DNA from: Clostridia bacterium
GTDB lineage: Bacteria > Bacillota > Clostridia > Oscillospirales > Acutalibacteraceae
NCBI GenBank assembly: GCA_017631745.1
Contig: JAGBSR010000095.1
Location: 1-14,486, forward strand
Length of the DNA stretch: 14,486 bases
Direction: 5' to 3'
The notes beneath the pieces were generated by a model, which was not told the DNA's origin, did not search any database, and saw only the letters and a list, made by a program, of their open reading frames with translations. Both the position numbers and the translations under genes were made by a program. Below, piece by piece: positions 6,628-12,799 of the stretch. Each line of letters opens with the position of its first letter. Within the stretch, counting starts at the first letter, position 1.

Positions 6628-6711
6628 CTTTAGTTTTGATTTAAAACGAAAAGTTTATTCCTTGTTCGTTTAGGTCAGGAAGGTTTCGAACTGACCGCTT
6701 TATTTCAAAGC
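6628..6711 (-). promoter_or_regulatory. Candidate preQ1 riboswitch in the queT leader
   Basis: On the minus strand, after a short GCTTT/AAAGC hairpin (6697-6711), stem P1 GGTCAG/CTGACC (6691-6696 with 6673-6678) encloses the loop TTCGAAACCTTC. The A-rich tail TAAACGAACAAGGA can pair back as an H-type pseudoknot: AAGG (6660-6663) with CCTT (6680-6683). This compact layout with a tail ending ACAAGG resembles class I preQ1 aptamers. Downstream, CTTT-TC-GTTTT / AAAAC-T-AAAG (6628-6653) covers the start of the AAAGGAG ribosome binding site, a plausible translational switch. The class is tentative: GTTCG/CGAAC is a competing pseudoknot. Confidence 0.6.
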
Positions 6712-6718
6712 AAGGAGC

Positions 6719-6747
6719 ATTATATCACAGCTCACCTTTAATTGCAA
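6719..6747 (-). promoter_or_regulatory. Promoter of queT
   Basis: On the minus strand TTGCAA (6742-6747), 17-base spacer, TATAAT (6719-6724), with TG one base before the -10 (extended -10). A 6-bp inverted repeat TCACCT/AGGTGA (6732-6737 and 6749-6754) surrounds the -35 and could be an operator. Transcription should start near 6712, just before the riboswitch. Confidence 0.85.
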
Positions 6748-6789
6748 GAGGTGATTTTCATATATTTAAGCTGCGGCAAAAATAAAGCC

Positions 6790-6872
6790 GGTGGCTCCGC
6801 AGCCGAACTTTGTTCGGCTCGAGGACACTTCGTGTCCTCGGAAACCTACTTTGGCGGTTTCGCGGAGCCACC
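6790..6872 (-). repeat. Cloverleaf element C (four-way junction, 83 bp, inverted)
   Basis: Closing stem GGTGGCTCCGC (6790-6800) with GCGGAGCCACC (6862-6872). Plus-strand order: AGCCGAAC/GTTCGGCT (6801-6819, loop TTT), CGAGGACAC/GTGTCCTCG (6820-6840, loop TTC), GAAACC/GGTTTC (6841-6861). Read on the minus strand the hairpin order matches elements A and B, so the core is inverted here. The junction has no unpaired base. It lies 27 bases after the glmM stop; on that strand GGCTTTATTTTT follows, so it could double as the glmM terminator. Confidence 0.9.
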
Positions 6873-6899
6873 TCGCCGTTTCTTGCAGGTTCTGAAGGC

Positions 6900-8264
6900 T
6901 CACATAAGCTCACTTTCAATTCTCACCGCATCGGCTAATTTTTCAGCAGTTTCCTTACACAAAGCCTCACTCTGAGCCTCAACCATAACCCTTATAACCG
7001 ACTCGGTTCCTGATGCACGAAGCAAAACTCTGCCTTTCTCTCCCAGCTGAAGCTCCGCCTCTTTAAGCCTCTTTTTCACCTTTTCGCTGCTCATAAGCTT
7101 ATTTTTATTCTGCACCTGCACATTTATAAGCATCTGAGGATATGCCTTGAAACCTGCTGAAAGCTCACTCAGCTTAGCCTTTTTATCCAGCATTATTTCC
7201 ATTATCTTAAGACTTGTAAGAATACCATCGCCCGTAGTTGCATAAGAAGAGAAAATTATATGCCCCGATTGCTCACCGCCCAGCTTATATCCGCCTCTTT
7301 TTATTTCTTCATATACAAATCTGTCACCGACCTGAGTCCTTATAACATTAATCCCCTCTTTTTCAAGAGACTTCATGAGTCCCATATTTGCCATAACGGT
7401 GCTGACCACCTTATTACCGCTGAGAAGTCCCTTTTCTTTAAGATGCTTTGCTGCTATATACAGGATTCTGTCGCCGTCTACAACATTTCCGTTTTCGTCA
7501 ACACACAGACATCTGTCGGCATCTCCGTCAAAGGAAAATCCGATATCCAGACGCTTTTCTCTCACAAAATCGCTTATGGCATCCATATGAGTTGAGCCGA
7601 CCATATAGTTGATATTGGTACCGTTTGGCTCGGCACCTATCTGGTAAACTGTTGCCCCGAGAGCCTCGAAAACACTTTTCGCAATATTCCAGGCACTTCC
7701 GTTGGCACAGTCCATACCAATCCGCATACCTTTGAACGAAAACATTCCCAGAGATATAAGATAACCTACATATCTGTTTCTGCCTGAAACAAAATCTATT
7801 GTTTTACCTATTTTATCTTTACGGGCAAAGGGCAATGTCATATTATTACTGTCGAGATACTCCTCGATTAAGTCAGTGACCTCATCGCCCATTTTTTCTC
7901 CGAAGCTGTTGAAGAGCTTGATGCCATTGTCGTAATAAGGGTTGTGGCTGGCAGAAATCATTATACCGCAATCAAACTCATCAGTACGGGTAATAAATGA
8001 CACGCAGGGCGTAGTTGTTACATGAAGCAGATAAACATCGCACCCTGATGCCGTAAGCCCTCCCACAAGGGAATATTCAAGCATATAGCCCGAACGTCTT
8101 GTGTCCTTGCCTATAAGCACCTTTGCAGGAAATATCTCACCTTTTTCTTCCTGCTTTTTTCTCAGATACCAGCCCAAAAATCTGCCTATTTTATAGGCGT
8201 GGTCTGCAGTAAGCTCCACATTACTCTCACCTCTGAAGCCATCTGTGCCGAAATATTTACCCAT
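6900..8264 (-). CDS. glmM: Phosphoglucosamine mutase
   Basis: A 454-residue alpha-D-phosphohexomutase that converts glucosamine-6-phosphate to glucosamine-1-phosphate, the entry to UDP-GlcNAc and peptidoglycan synthesis. Signatures: KYFGTDGFRGESN at the N-terminus; the active-site serine loop MISASHNPYYDNGIK (phosphoserine expected at about residue 106); the metal site DGDADRC near 247-253; the sugar-binding GGEQSGHIIF near 330-339; and the phosphate-binding RASGTESVIRVMVE near the C-terminus. The length is normal and no key residue is missing. AAAGGA lies 8 bases before the ATG, inside the end of the preceding acetyltransferase gene, from which it is separated by four bases. That coupling suggests the two products act in consecutive steps. 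Confidence 0.97.
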   Translation of the reverse strand: MGKYFGTDGFRGESNVELTADHAYKIGRFLGWYLRKKQEEKGEIFPAKVLIGKDTRRSGYMLEYSLVGGLTASGCDVYLLHVTTTPCVSFITRTDEFDCGIMISASHNPYYDNGIKLFNSFGEKMGDEVTDLIEEYLDSNNMTLPFARKDKIGKTIDFVSGRNRYVGYLISLGMFSFKGMRIGMDCANGSAWNIAKSVFEALGATVYQIGAEPNGTNINYMVGSTHMDAISDFVREKRLDIGFSFDGDADRCLCVDENGNVVDGDRILYIAAKHLKEKGLLSGNKVVSTVMANMGLMKSLEKEGINVIRTQVGDRFVYEEIKRGGYKLGGEQSGHIIFSSYATTGDGILTSLKIMEIMLDKKAKLSELSAGFKAYPQMLINVQVQNKNKLMSSEKVKKRLKEAELQLGEKGRVLLRASGTESVIRVMVEAQSEALCKETAEKLADAVRIESELM

Positions 8265-8268
8265 ATAA

Positions 8269-8937
8269 TCAGTCCTTTCTCACCTTAATCACAGAAACAC
8301 TCTGACTTTTGACAATGCAATTACTGTCTCTGGTACCCCTGACGGAAACCAAAGGATATACAGTTGTGTTTCTTCCGATAATTGTGCCCGGATTAAGCAC
8401 ACTGCCACAGCCTATTTCACTTTCGTCACCGATGATTGCACCGAATTTTTTCATTTCTGTGTGAATTATGTCGCCATCGATGTTGAGACAGACCTCGCTT
8501 TTATCGCTTTTTACATTCGATGTCACAGCACCTGCGCCGAGATGGGCCTTATAGCCGAGTATACTGTCGCCGATATAGTTGTAGTGTGGCACCTGAACAC
8601 CGTCGAAAAGTATAGAGTTTTTGATTTCCGTTGAGTTGCCTATCACACAGTCTTTGCCTATGAGCACACTGCCTCTGATATATGCACAGTGCCTTACCTG
8701 TGTTTCTGCACCTATAATACATGGCGGACAAATCTGAGCACTCTTTGCAACAGTTGCCGTTCTGTGAATCCACACACCTTTTGCAATATTGTTATATTCC
8801 TTCTTGTTAAGATCCTCGCCTGCTATGCAGATAAACTCCTTGAGCTCCTTGAGAGACTGCCAGGGGTACCTGAAAGAAAGCAGATAATTTTTAGCCATCG
8901 TATGCTCCAATGAGCAGAAATTATTTATATCAAACAT
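8269..8937 (-). CDS. Hexapeptide-repeat (left-handed beta-helix) acyltransferase, GlmU C-terminal-like
   Basis: A 222-residue protein. Residues 1-50 are a short helical N-terminus; residues ~53-200 carry hexapeptide repeats (VWIHRTATVAKSAQ, CIIGAETQV, VLIGKDCVIGNSTEI, IIGDESEIGCGSV, TIIGRNTTV) that form a left-handed beta helix. VPHYNYIGDSILGYKAHLGAGAVTSN (117-141) matches the GlmU acetyltransferase site, with His118 at the place of its catalytic histidine. The GlmU pyrophosphorylase domain is absent. Being four bases upstream of glmM, it most likely acetylates glucosamine-1-phosphate; a separate uridylyltransferase would then be needed elsewhere. This substrate is inference, and other sugar acetyltransferases share the fold. 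GAGGTG lies five bases before the ATG, favouring it over Met14. A strong terminator sits just upstream. Confidence 0.85.
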   Translation of the reverse strand: MFDINNFCSLEHTMAKNYLLSFRYPWQSLKELKEFICIAGEDLNKKEYNNIAKGVWIHRTATVAKSAQICPPCIIGAETQVRHCAYIRGSVLIGKDCVIGNSTEIKNSILFDGVQVPHYNYIGDSILGYKAHLGAGAVTSNVKSDKSEVCLNIDGDIIHTEMKKFGAIIGDESEIGCGSVLNPGTIIGRNTTVYPLVSVRGTRDSNCIVKSQSVSVIKVRKD

Positions 8938-8949
8938 AAATTCACCTCA

Positions 8950-9011
8950 TAAAAAAATAAGCCTTATCTTATCCGATGCTCTTTGACATTCTGTGATAAG
9001 ACAAGGCTTAT
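8950..9011 (-). terminator. Long-stem terminator between the hydrolase and acetyltransferase genes
   Basis: On the plus strand ATAAGCCTT-A-TCTTATC (8957-8973) pairs with GATAAGA-C-AAGGCTTAT (8995-9011): 16 pairs with one mismatch and a 21-base loop. On the minus strand it ends in TTTTTTTAT. It lies 15 bases after the hydrolase stop and only a few bases before the next gene's GAGGTG, leaving no room for a promoter between stem and gene. Confidence 0.85.
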
Positions 9012-9026
9012 ACTGTTTTTAACTTC

Positions 9027-9953
9027 TTATTTGCACTTTGCTATTATTGGCAGTGACAGCTTTGCAACCTCTTTTGGATTATATTCCATCATCATATGAC
9101 CGCCCTCATCAAAATTATAAACAACCTTACCCTCGGGTGCCGAATCAATGATAGTCTGCAGATTATCTGCCATAGCCACTCTGTCTTCGCTTGCAGTAAA
9201 GATAACACAGGGTATCTTCAGTGAGGATAGCTTTTCAAAATCTGTACTTCTTGTGTGAGAAGACATAATACTTATACCTGCTCCGGTGCCGTCAACGCTC
9301 ATAGGGTCAGTGATACGGCTGAGGTCATAAGACTTTGCATATTCCTTACTGCTGAAGCTAATTTCAACAAGAAGCCTTACAACTGCAGGCATACGAAGTG
9401 CCAAGGCAAGCACTGCACTCATAACGGTCTGCATAAGCTTACTTGCAGATATTTTTGCGGCAATGCCCTTAGCTTCTGTGTTGGTCTGAGGTGCACAAAG
9501 CACAAGACCGCTGACAATATCGCTGTAGTCCGTAGCAATATTAATAGCTATTCCGCCGCCCATTGAGTGTCCGCCTACAATCCATCTTCCGCCTAAACTG
9601 CACATAAGAGCATAGATAATTTCTTCTCTGTCAAGAAGCTCCATATCATTTGTTTCTCTTGTGGAATAACCAAAATTCGGTGCATCAACAGTTATAACAT
9701 CGTACCCTGCCGACATATATTCCTCAGCAACACCCTCAAGCGAGGCAGTTGAAAGACAAAAGCCGTGGACAAGCAACACCTGCTTTTTATCGGCAGGGTC
9801 CCCGTCGTAGACTCTGTAATGAAGAGTGTAGTCTTTATAATTAAAGAAGCAGCTGTTATCATAGGGCTTTTCGGGAATCGGCACAGCAAAAGCAGGCAGA
9901 CAAAGACATAACACCATTGACAAAGCAAGAATCAGCGACAATATTTTTTTCAT
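9027..9953 (-). CDS. Secreted alpha/beta hydrolase
   Basis: A 308-residue protein with a Sec signal peptide (MKKILSLILALSMVLCLCLPAFA, likely cleaved after AFA at 23; no lipobox is evident). The mature part is an alpha/beta hydrolase: oxyanion-hole motif VHGFCLS at 62-68, nucleophile elbow GGHSMGGG with Ser130, likely acid Asp257 in TASEDRVAM, and His286 in EGGHMMMEYNP. A helical cap between the elbow and the acid covers residues ~160-230. The substrate is not determinable; esterase, lipase or peptidase-type activity is possible. AAGGAGA lies eight bases before the ATG. It is transcribed divergently from the EEP-family gene, and both products appear to be exported. Confidence 0.92.
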   Translation of the reverse strand: MKKILSLILALSMVLCLCLPAFAVPIPEKPYDNSCFFNYKDYTLHYRVYDGDPADKKQVLLVHGFCLSTASLEGVAEEYMSAGYDVITVDAPNFGYSTRETNDMELLDREEIIYALMCSLGGRWIVGGHSMGGGIAINIATDYSDIVSGLVLCAPQTNTEAKGIAAKISASKLMQTVMSAVLALALRMPAVVRLLVEISFSSKEYAKSYDLSRITDPMSVDGTGAGISIMSSHTRSTDFEKLSSLKIPCVIFTASEDRVAMADNLQTIIDSAPEGKVVYNFDEGGHMMMEYNPKEVAKLSLPIIAKCK

Positions 9954-9993
9954 AAAATCTTTCTCCTTATATATTATTTCGTTTGCTGTAAAT

Positions 9994-10023
9994 ATAATAC
10001 ATTATTTCTGAGATATTTTTCAA
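9994..10023 (-). promoter_or_regulatory. Promoter of the secreted hydrolase
   Basis: On the minus strand TTGAAA (10018-10023), 18-base spacer, TATTAT (9994-9999), about 40 bases before the ATG. Confidence 0.7.
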
Positions 10024-10101
10024 GTACACAGGTTTATTTTATTCACTGAACCTTTAAACTGTTGCTTTTAACAACATTCTGTTAATTTTTGTGCATAATT
10101 A

Positions 10102-10130
10102 TTGCAACACCTCTTTTAAAAGTCTATACT
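10102..10130 (+). promoter_or_regulatory. Promoter of the EEP-family gene
   Basis: TTGCAA (10102-10107), 17-base spacer, TATACT (10125-10130). The start would be near 10137, giving a leader of only about 20 bases. Confidence 0.75.
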
Positions 10131-10153
10131 GAAATTACCAATTAAAAGAGGTG
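10108..10153. promoter_or_regulatory. 12-bp inverted repeat joining promoter spacer and ribosome binding site
   Basis: CACCTCTTTTAA (10108-10119), inside the -35/-10 spacer, is the exact reverse complement of TTAAAAGAGGTG (10142-10153), which holds the ribosome binding site. The 22 bases between contain the -10 and the likely start site. From this promoter the left arm is not transcribed, so the repeat would act as DNA (an operator for a dimer) rather than as an RNA hairpin. Confidence 0.5.
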
Positions 10154-10158
10154 AAAAT

Positions 10159-11016
10159 ATGAATACTCAAGAAATACTTACTCACGCAAAAAATATCCTT
10201 TGCGCTCTTTTAGCTCTAATTCTGCCTTTTCTCGGCATAGGATTGCCTGAATTGGGTGCAAAAGGTCCCGAAGACACTGAAATTGTAAGAATTATGTCCT
10301 TCAATGTAAGAGACGGCGAATTTGACCGTGAAGAAATCGTACCTCAGGTTATAGCTGACTACAAGCCCGATTCTGTGGGTTTACAGGAGTGCGAAGGCAC
10401 CTGGTTCTTAACTCTCAAGGTTTATCTCCCCGACTATGAAATTATCGGCGTCGGCAGATGGACAGGCATTCAGCAGCTGGGCGAATCAACTGCAATTATG
10501 TATCGAAAAGACAAATATAAGCTCATTGATTGGGGCACATTCTGGCTTTCGGAAACTCCTTATGTTCCGTCAATAGGTTGGGATGCAAACTACGCCCGTA
10601 CCTGCACCTGGGCAATACTCGAAAACAAAGAAACAGGTATGCAGTATGCTCATTTCAACACCCATCTCGACAATGGCGGTTGGGATGCAAGACTCAACGG
10701 ACTTGCTATGATACTTGAACGAATTAAAGAATATGATATGCCCGTCGTGCTCACAGGTGATTTCAACTTCACAAAAGGCACTGCGGCATACAGACAACTC
10801 ACAGCTGATATGACAGATGTTTCTTCAGTTGCACAGACAGCTGACAGCGGCGGTACGGCTCACGGTTATGCAGGTGGCATCGGCACATCACCCATCGATT
10901 TCATCTGCATCAACGATAAGATTGACACAGTTAAGACCTATAAAATCATCCGTGACAAATATAACGACAGATATGTTTCTGACCACTACCCCATCTATTC
11001 GGATATGGTATTTTAA
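10159..11016 (+). CDS. Endonuclease/exonuclease/phosphatase (EEP) family protein, exported or membrane-anchored
   Basis: A 285-residue protein. Residues ~12-32 (ILCALLALILPFLGIGLPEL) form a hydrophobic N-terminal signal or anchor. The rest is an EEP domain with all the metal and catalytic motifs: MSFNVR (Asn49), VGLQECEG (Glu77), HFNTHLD (His169, Asp171), LTGDFNF (Asp201, Asn203), PIDFI (Asp247) and VSDHYP (Asp275, His276). The family hydrolyses phosphodiester or phosphomonoester bonds in nucleic acids, phosphoinositides or sphingomyelin. The catalytic domain should face outside the cell, so an extracellular nuclease or lipid phosphodiesterase is plausible; sequence alone does not decide. GAGGTG lies five bases before the ATG. 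It converges on yabR, with a shared terminator. Confidence 0.92.
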   Translation: MNTQEILTHAKNILCALLALILPFLGIGLPELGAKGPEDTEIVRIMSFNVRDGEFDREEIVPQVIADYKPDSVGLQECEGTWFLTLKVYLPDYEIIGVGRWTGIQQLGESTAIMYRKDKYKLIDWGTFWLSETPYVPSIGWDANYARTCTWAILENKETGMQYAHFNTHLDNGGWDARLNGLAMILERIKEYDMPVVLTGDFNFTKGTAAYRQLTADMTDVSSVAQTADSGGTAHGYAGGIGTSPIDFICINDKIDTVKTYKIIRDKYNDRYVSDHYPIYSDMVF

Positions 11017-11036
11017 AATCAGACATCATAAAAACC

Positions 11037-11063
11037 AAGGGACTGCAGATTTGCAGTCCCTTT
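11037..11063. terminator. Bidirectional terminator between the EEP gene and yabR
   Basis: AAGGGACTGCA (11037-11047), loop GATT, TGCAGTCCCTT (11052-11062): a perfect 11-bp stem. T-rich tracts follow on both strands (TTTAATATT on plus, GGTTTTTATG on minus). It lies 20 bases after the EEP stop and 5 bases before the yabR stop. Confidence 0.9.
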
Positions 11064-11067
11064 AATA

Positions 11068-11511
11068 TTAACCTTTTCTTCTTGAATAACCGCCGTGTTT
11101 TGAGTCGGTGGAGCGCTTGAGGTCGGTCATTTTTTCATCGCTGACCTGCTTGAAACGTGCCATCATATCTTCAAAAGACATAGCACTGTCGTTTTGCTGT
11201 TTAGGCTGACCCTGCCATACATTGTTGTTTGATCTGGGTCTGTCATTTCTCTTCGGTCTGGGTGCTGTTTCACGGGGAGTTTCATCAGCCTTCTTGATTG
11301 AAAGACTGATTTTTCCCTCCTCTGTGATATTCACAACCTTTACCTTGACATCCTGACCTTCCTTAAGGAATTCTTTGATGTCTTTGACAAAGGAGTTTGA
11401 CACCTCTGAGATATGTACCATTCCGCTTTTTCCGTCAGGCAGACTTACAAAAGCTCCGAAAGCTGTAAGACCTGTAACTTTTCCCTCAACAATTGCTCCA
11501 ATTTCAAGCAT
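11068..11511 (-). CDS. yabR: S1-domain RNA-binding protein, YabR-like
   Basis: A 147-residue protein. Residues 1-75 are one S1 domain: GAIVEGKVTGLTAFGAFVSL, then GMVHISEVS, VKDIKEFLKEGQDVKVKVV and GKISLSIK. The rest is a basic, low-complexity tail rich in Arg, Pro, Asn and Gln, with a short helix SFEDMMARFKQVSDEKM, ending in GYSRRKG. S1 domains bind single-stranded RNA; B. subtilis YabR sits in the same place, directly after divIC. AGGAGAGG precedes the ATG by 13 bases, somewhat long. It lies 26 bases after divIC and should share the divIC promoter. The in vivo role of this family is poorly defined. Confidence 0.88.
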   Translation of the reverse strand: MLEIGAIVEGKVTGLTAFGAFVSLPDGKSGMVHISEVSNSFVKDIKEFLKEGQDVKVKVVNITEEGKISLSIKKADETPRETAPRPKRNDRPRSNNNVWQGQPKQQNDSAMSFEDMMARFKQVSDEKMTDLKRSTDSKHGGYSRRKG

Positions 11512-11537
11512 AAAAAGATGTAGTCCTCTCCTAAGAT

Positions 11538-11861
11538 TTATTCACCGAAAGATGAGTTGTAATAGACCTTCTCACCCGGCTTACAATAGCCATATTTTTC
11601 TCTGGCAATTTTTTCAAAATAATCATCGTGATCCTCTTCATCGAGGATTTCTTTGATTTCAGCGCTGTCAGCATCAAGCTGAGTAATCTCCTGATTTACA
11701 GCTTCGATTTCTTTATTGAGCTGACCGAGCTTGATATAGTTGGTGGAAATCTTACCGAAAAGCACCATAAAGCCCATCACTGCAAGCACAATCCAAAGGA
11801 AGTGCACTTTGCGAAATTTCTTCTTTTTCGGTTTTGCATCACTGATATTTTTTACAGCCAA
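11538..11861 (-). CDS. divIC: Septum formation initiator DivIC/FtsB family, TTG start
   Basis: A small bitopic division protein: basic cytoplasmic tail (KPKKKKFRKVH), one membrane segment (FLWIVLAVMGFMVLFGKI), a coiled coil (LGQLNKEIEAVNQEITQLDADSAEIKEIL), and the C-terminal signature YFEKIAREKYGYCKPGEKVYY. DivIC/FtsB joins FtsL and DivIB/FtsQ in the divisome. I place the start at TTG 11859-11861 (107 residues): AAAGGAGTG lies eight bases before it. The longer ATG reading from 11888 has no ribosome binding site, would put that site inside the gene, and begins only about three bases from the likely transcription start. Its place after yabQ is the conserved Firmicutes order. Confidence 0.88.
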   Translation of the reverse strand: MAVKNISDAKPKKKKFRKVHFLWIVLAVMGFMVLFGKISTNYIKLGQLNKEIEAVNQEITQLDADSAEIKEILDEEDHDDYFEKIAREKYGYCKPGEKVYYNSSFGE

Positions 11862-11897
11862 AACTAACACTCCTTTGAAAAATCCCATATATAGTTT

Positions 11898-11925
11898 AGT
11901 ATACGCATTTTTTTCATTTTTTCAA
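11898..11925 (-). promoter_or_regulatory. Vegetative promoter of divIC-yabR inside the yabQ 3' end
   Basis: On the minus strand TTGAAA (11920-11925), 16-base spacer, TATACT (11898-11903), overlapping the yabQ stop codon. It would let the division genes be expressed during growth while yabP-yabQ stay sporulation-specific. Confidence 0.7.
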
Positions 11926-12402
11926 GTGTATTTTAAGAATATTATTAATTTTTTTCTTCTCAGTTTTGCTTTTTGCTTCGTTGCGGGGTCTGACCTTGAT
12001 TTTGCAGCATATTTTCTTCGCATACTCTGCCGATTTTTTAAAGACAACCGCAAATGGAAAGGCTATTGCTTTTATTAATTTTGTCAGCATTGTGGCCATA
12101 AACTCCACCGGTTTTGAAAGATATCTGCCAAGAGTATAGTGAAAAGTTACTGCACCTATAAGCTGAGCAATAACTATATTCAGCCTTACAACTCCGCTGT
12201 TGTAAATCACCATATAAAAAAACGAAAGCATACCTGCCGACAATGAAAAAAGCAGATCTGCAGTTATTGTAAGCGATTTTTTGTTGCCGAAAGTGCGAAA
12301 AAACGAAAAAATAACATCATACAAAAAGCCTATCAATATCCCCGGACCGATAGAGCTTATGAATATGAGTACCTGGTCGGATAGAGACTGAGTATATCTC
12401 AT
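11914..12402 (-). CDS. yabQ: Spore cortex biosynthesis protein YabQ
   Basis: A 162-residue membrane protein. The family N-terminus has a segment at residues ~10-36 (VLIFISSIGPGILIGFLYDVIFSFFRTF), followed by segments at ~45-67 and ~72-92 and a weaker hydrophobic stretch near 108-120. The tail is strongly basic (KVRPRNEAKSKTEKKK). The GILIGFLYDVIFSFFR element and topology match YabQ, which in B. subtilis localises to the forespore outer membrane and is needed for cortex formation. The start codon overlaps the yabP stop as ATGA, so translation is coupled. Confidence 0.9.
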   Translation of the reverse strand: MRYTQSLSDQVLIFISSIGPGILIGFLYDVIFSFFRTFGNKKSLTITADLLFSLSAGMLSFFYMVIYNSGVVRLNIVIAQLIGAVTFHYTLGRYLSKPVEFMATMLTKLIKAIAFPFAVVFKKSAEYAKKICCKIKVRPRNEAKSKTEKKKINNILKIHLKK

Positions 12403-12683
12403 CTGAACACCTTTGAGAAAAAGCCTGTAGCTTTCGGGCCTTGGTCAATGTAAACAAGTGAGTTGATTTTACCGTCGACGCTCAGCTCACCCTTATCGAT
12501 ATCAAGAGAGCTGATATGCAGATTGGTACCGCTGACAGTCAGCTCACCGTAATGGGTATAGGCAATGATTGTGGTTTCGTCGAAAGAGTCCACATCGGTG
12601 ACGCCGCTGAGGGTCAGCTGAGCTCTGTCTTTGAGTATCAGGTTATGTGGAAGTTGGATTTTATCTTTATTGTAATCGTTCAT
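12399..12683 (-). CDS. yabP: Sporulation protein YabP
   Basis: A 94-residue YabP/YqfC-family protein: LPHNLILKDRAQLTLSGVTDVDSFDETTIIAYTHYGELTVSGTNLHISSLDIDKGELSVDGKINSLVY. This beta-rich pattern (L.LSGV..V.SFDE..I...T..G.L.I.G..L.I..L....GEL...G.I..L.Y) is diagnostic. No catalytic motif or membrane segment is seen. In B. subtilis yabP is expressed in the mother cell and paired with yabQ, as here. GAGGTG lies five bases before the ATG. Upstream, bases 12684-12762 contain a possible TATAAT (12705-12710, minus) but no fitting -35 and no clear sigma-E promoter. Confidence 0.93.
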   Translation of the reverse strand: MNDYNKDKIQLPHNLILKDRAQLTLSGVTDVDSFDETTIIAYTHYGELTVSGTNLHISSLDIDKGELSVDGKINSLVYIDQGPKATGFFSKVFR

Positions 12684-12762
12684 AACAACACCTCATTAAT
12701 GTTTATTATAATCTCAGGTGAATTATGTGTTTTGTTTCTGTGCACTCACCGTACAGGCGTAC

Positions 12763-12790
12763 TTCTGCATTTTGAATTCTGAATTCTGCA
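12763..12790 (+). repeat. Four-unit heptanucleotide tandem repeat, copy 2
   Basis: Four 7-mers: TTCTGCA, TTTTGAA, TTCTGAA, TTCTGCA. The phase and unit order parallel the copy at 504-531. Here it lies directly downstream (minus strand) of the rpoC terminator. Confidence 0.65.
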
Positions 12791-12799
12791 TTCCAACAT

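Noticed and set aside
6712..6719. AAGGAGCA here is complementary to the queT ribosome binding site region (6623-6630), suggesting RNA sequestration
   Set aside because: The segment directly follows the -10 and lies at or before the predicted transcription start, so most of it would not be in the RNA.
3497..6872. The three elements as a CRISPR array
   Set aside because: They are kilobases apart with genes between and have no regular spacers.
6742..6975. 77-codon plus-strand open frame over cloverleaf C
   Set aside because: It spans the inverted repeats and the antisense of the glmM 3' end, with no ribosome binding site.
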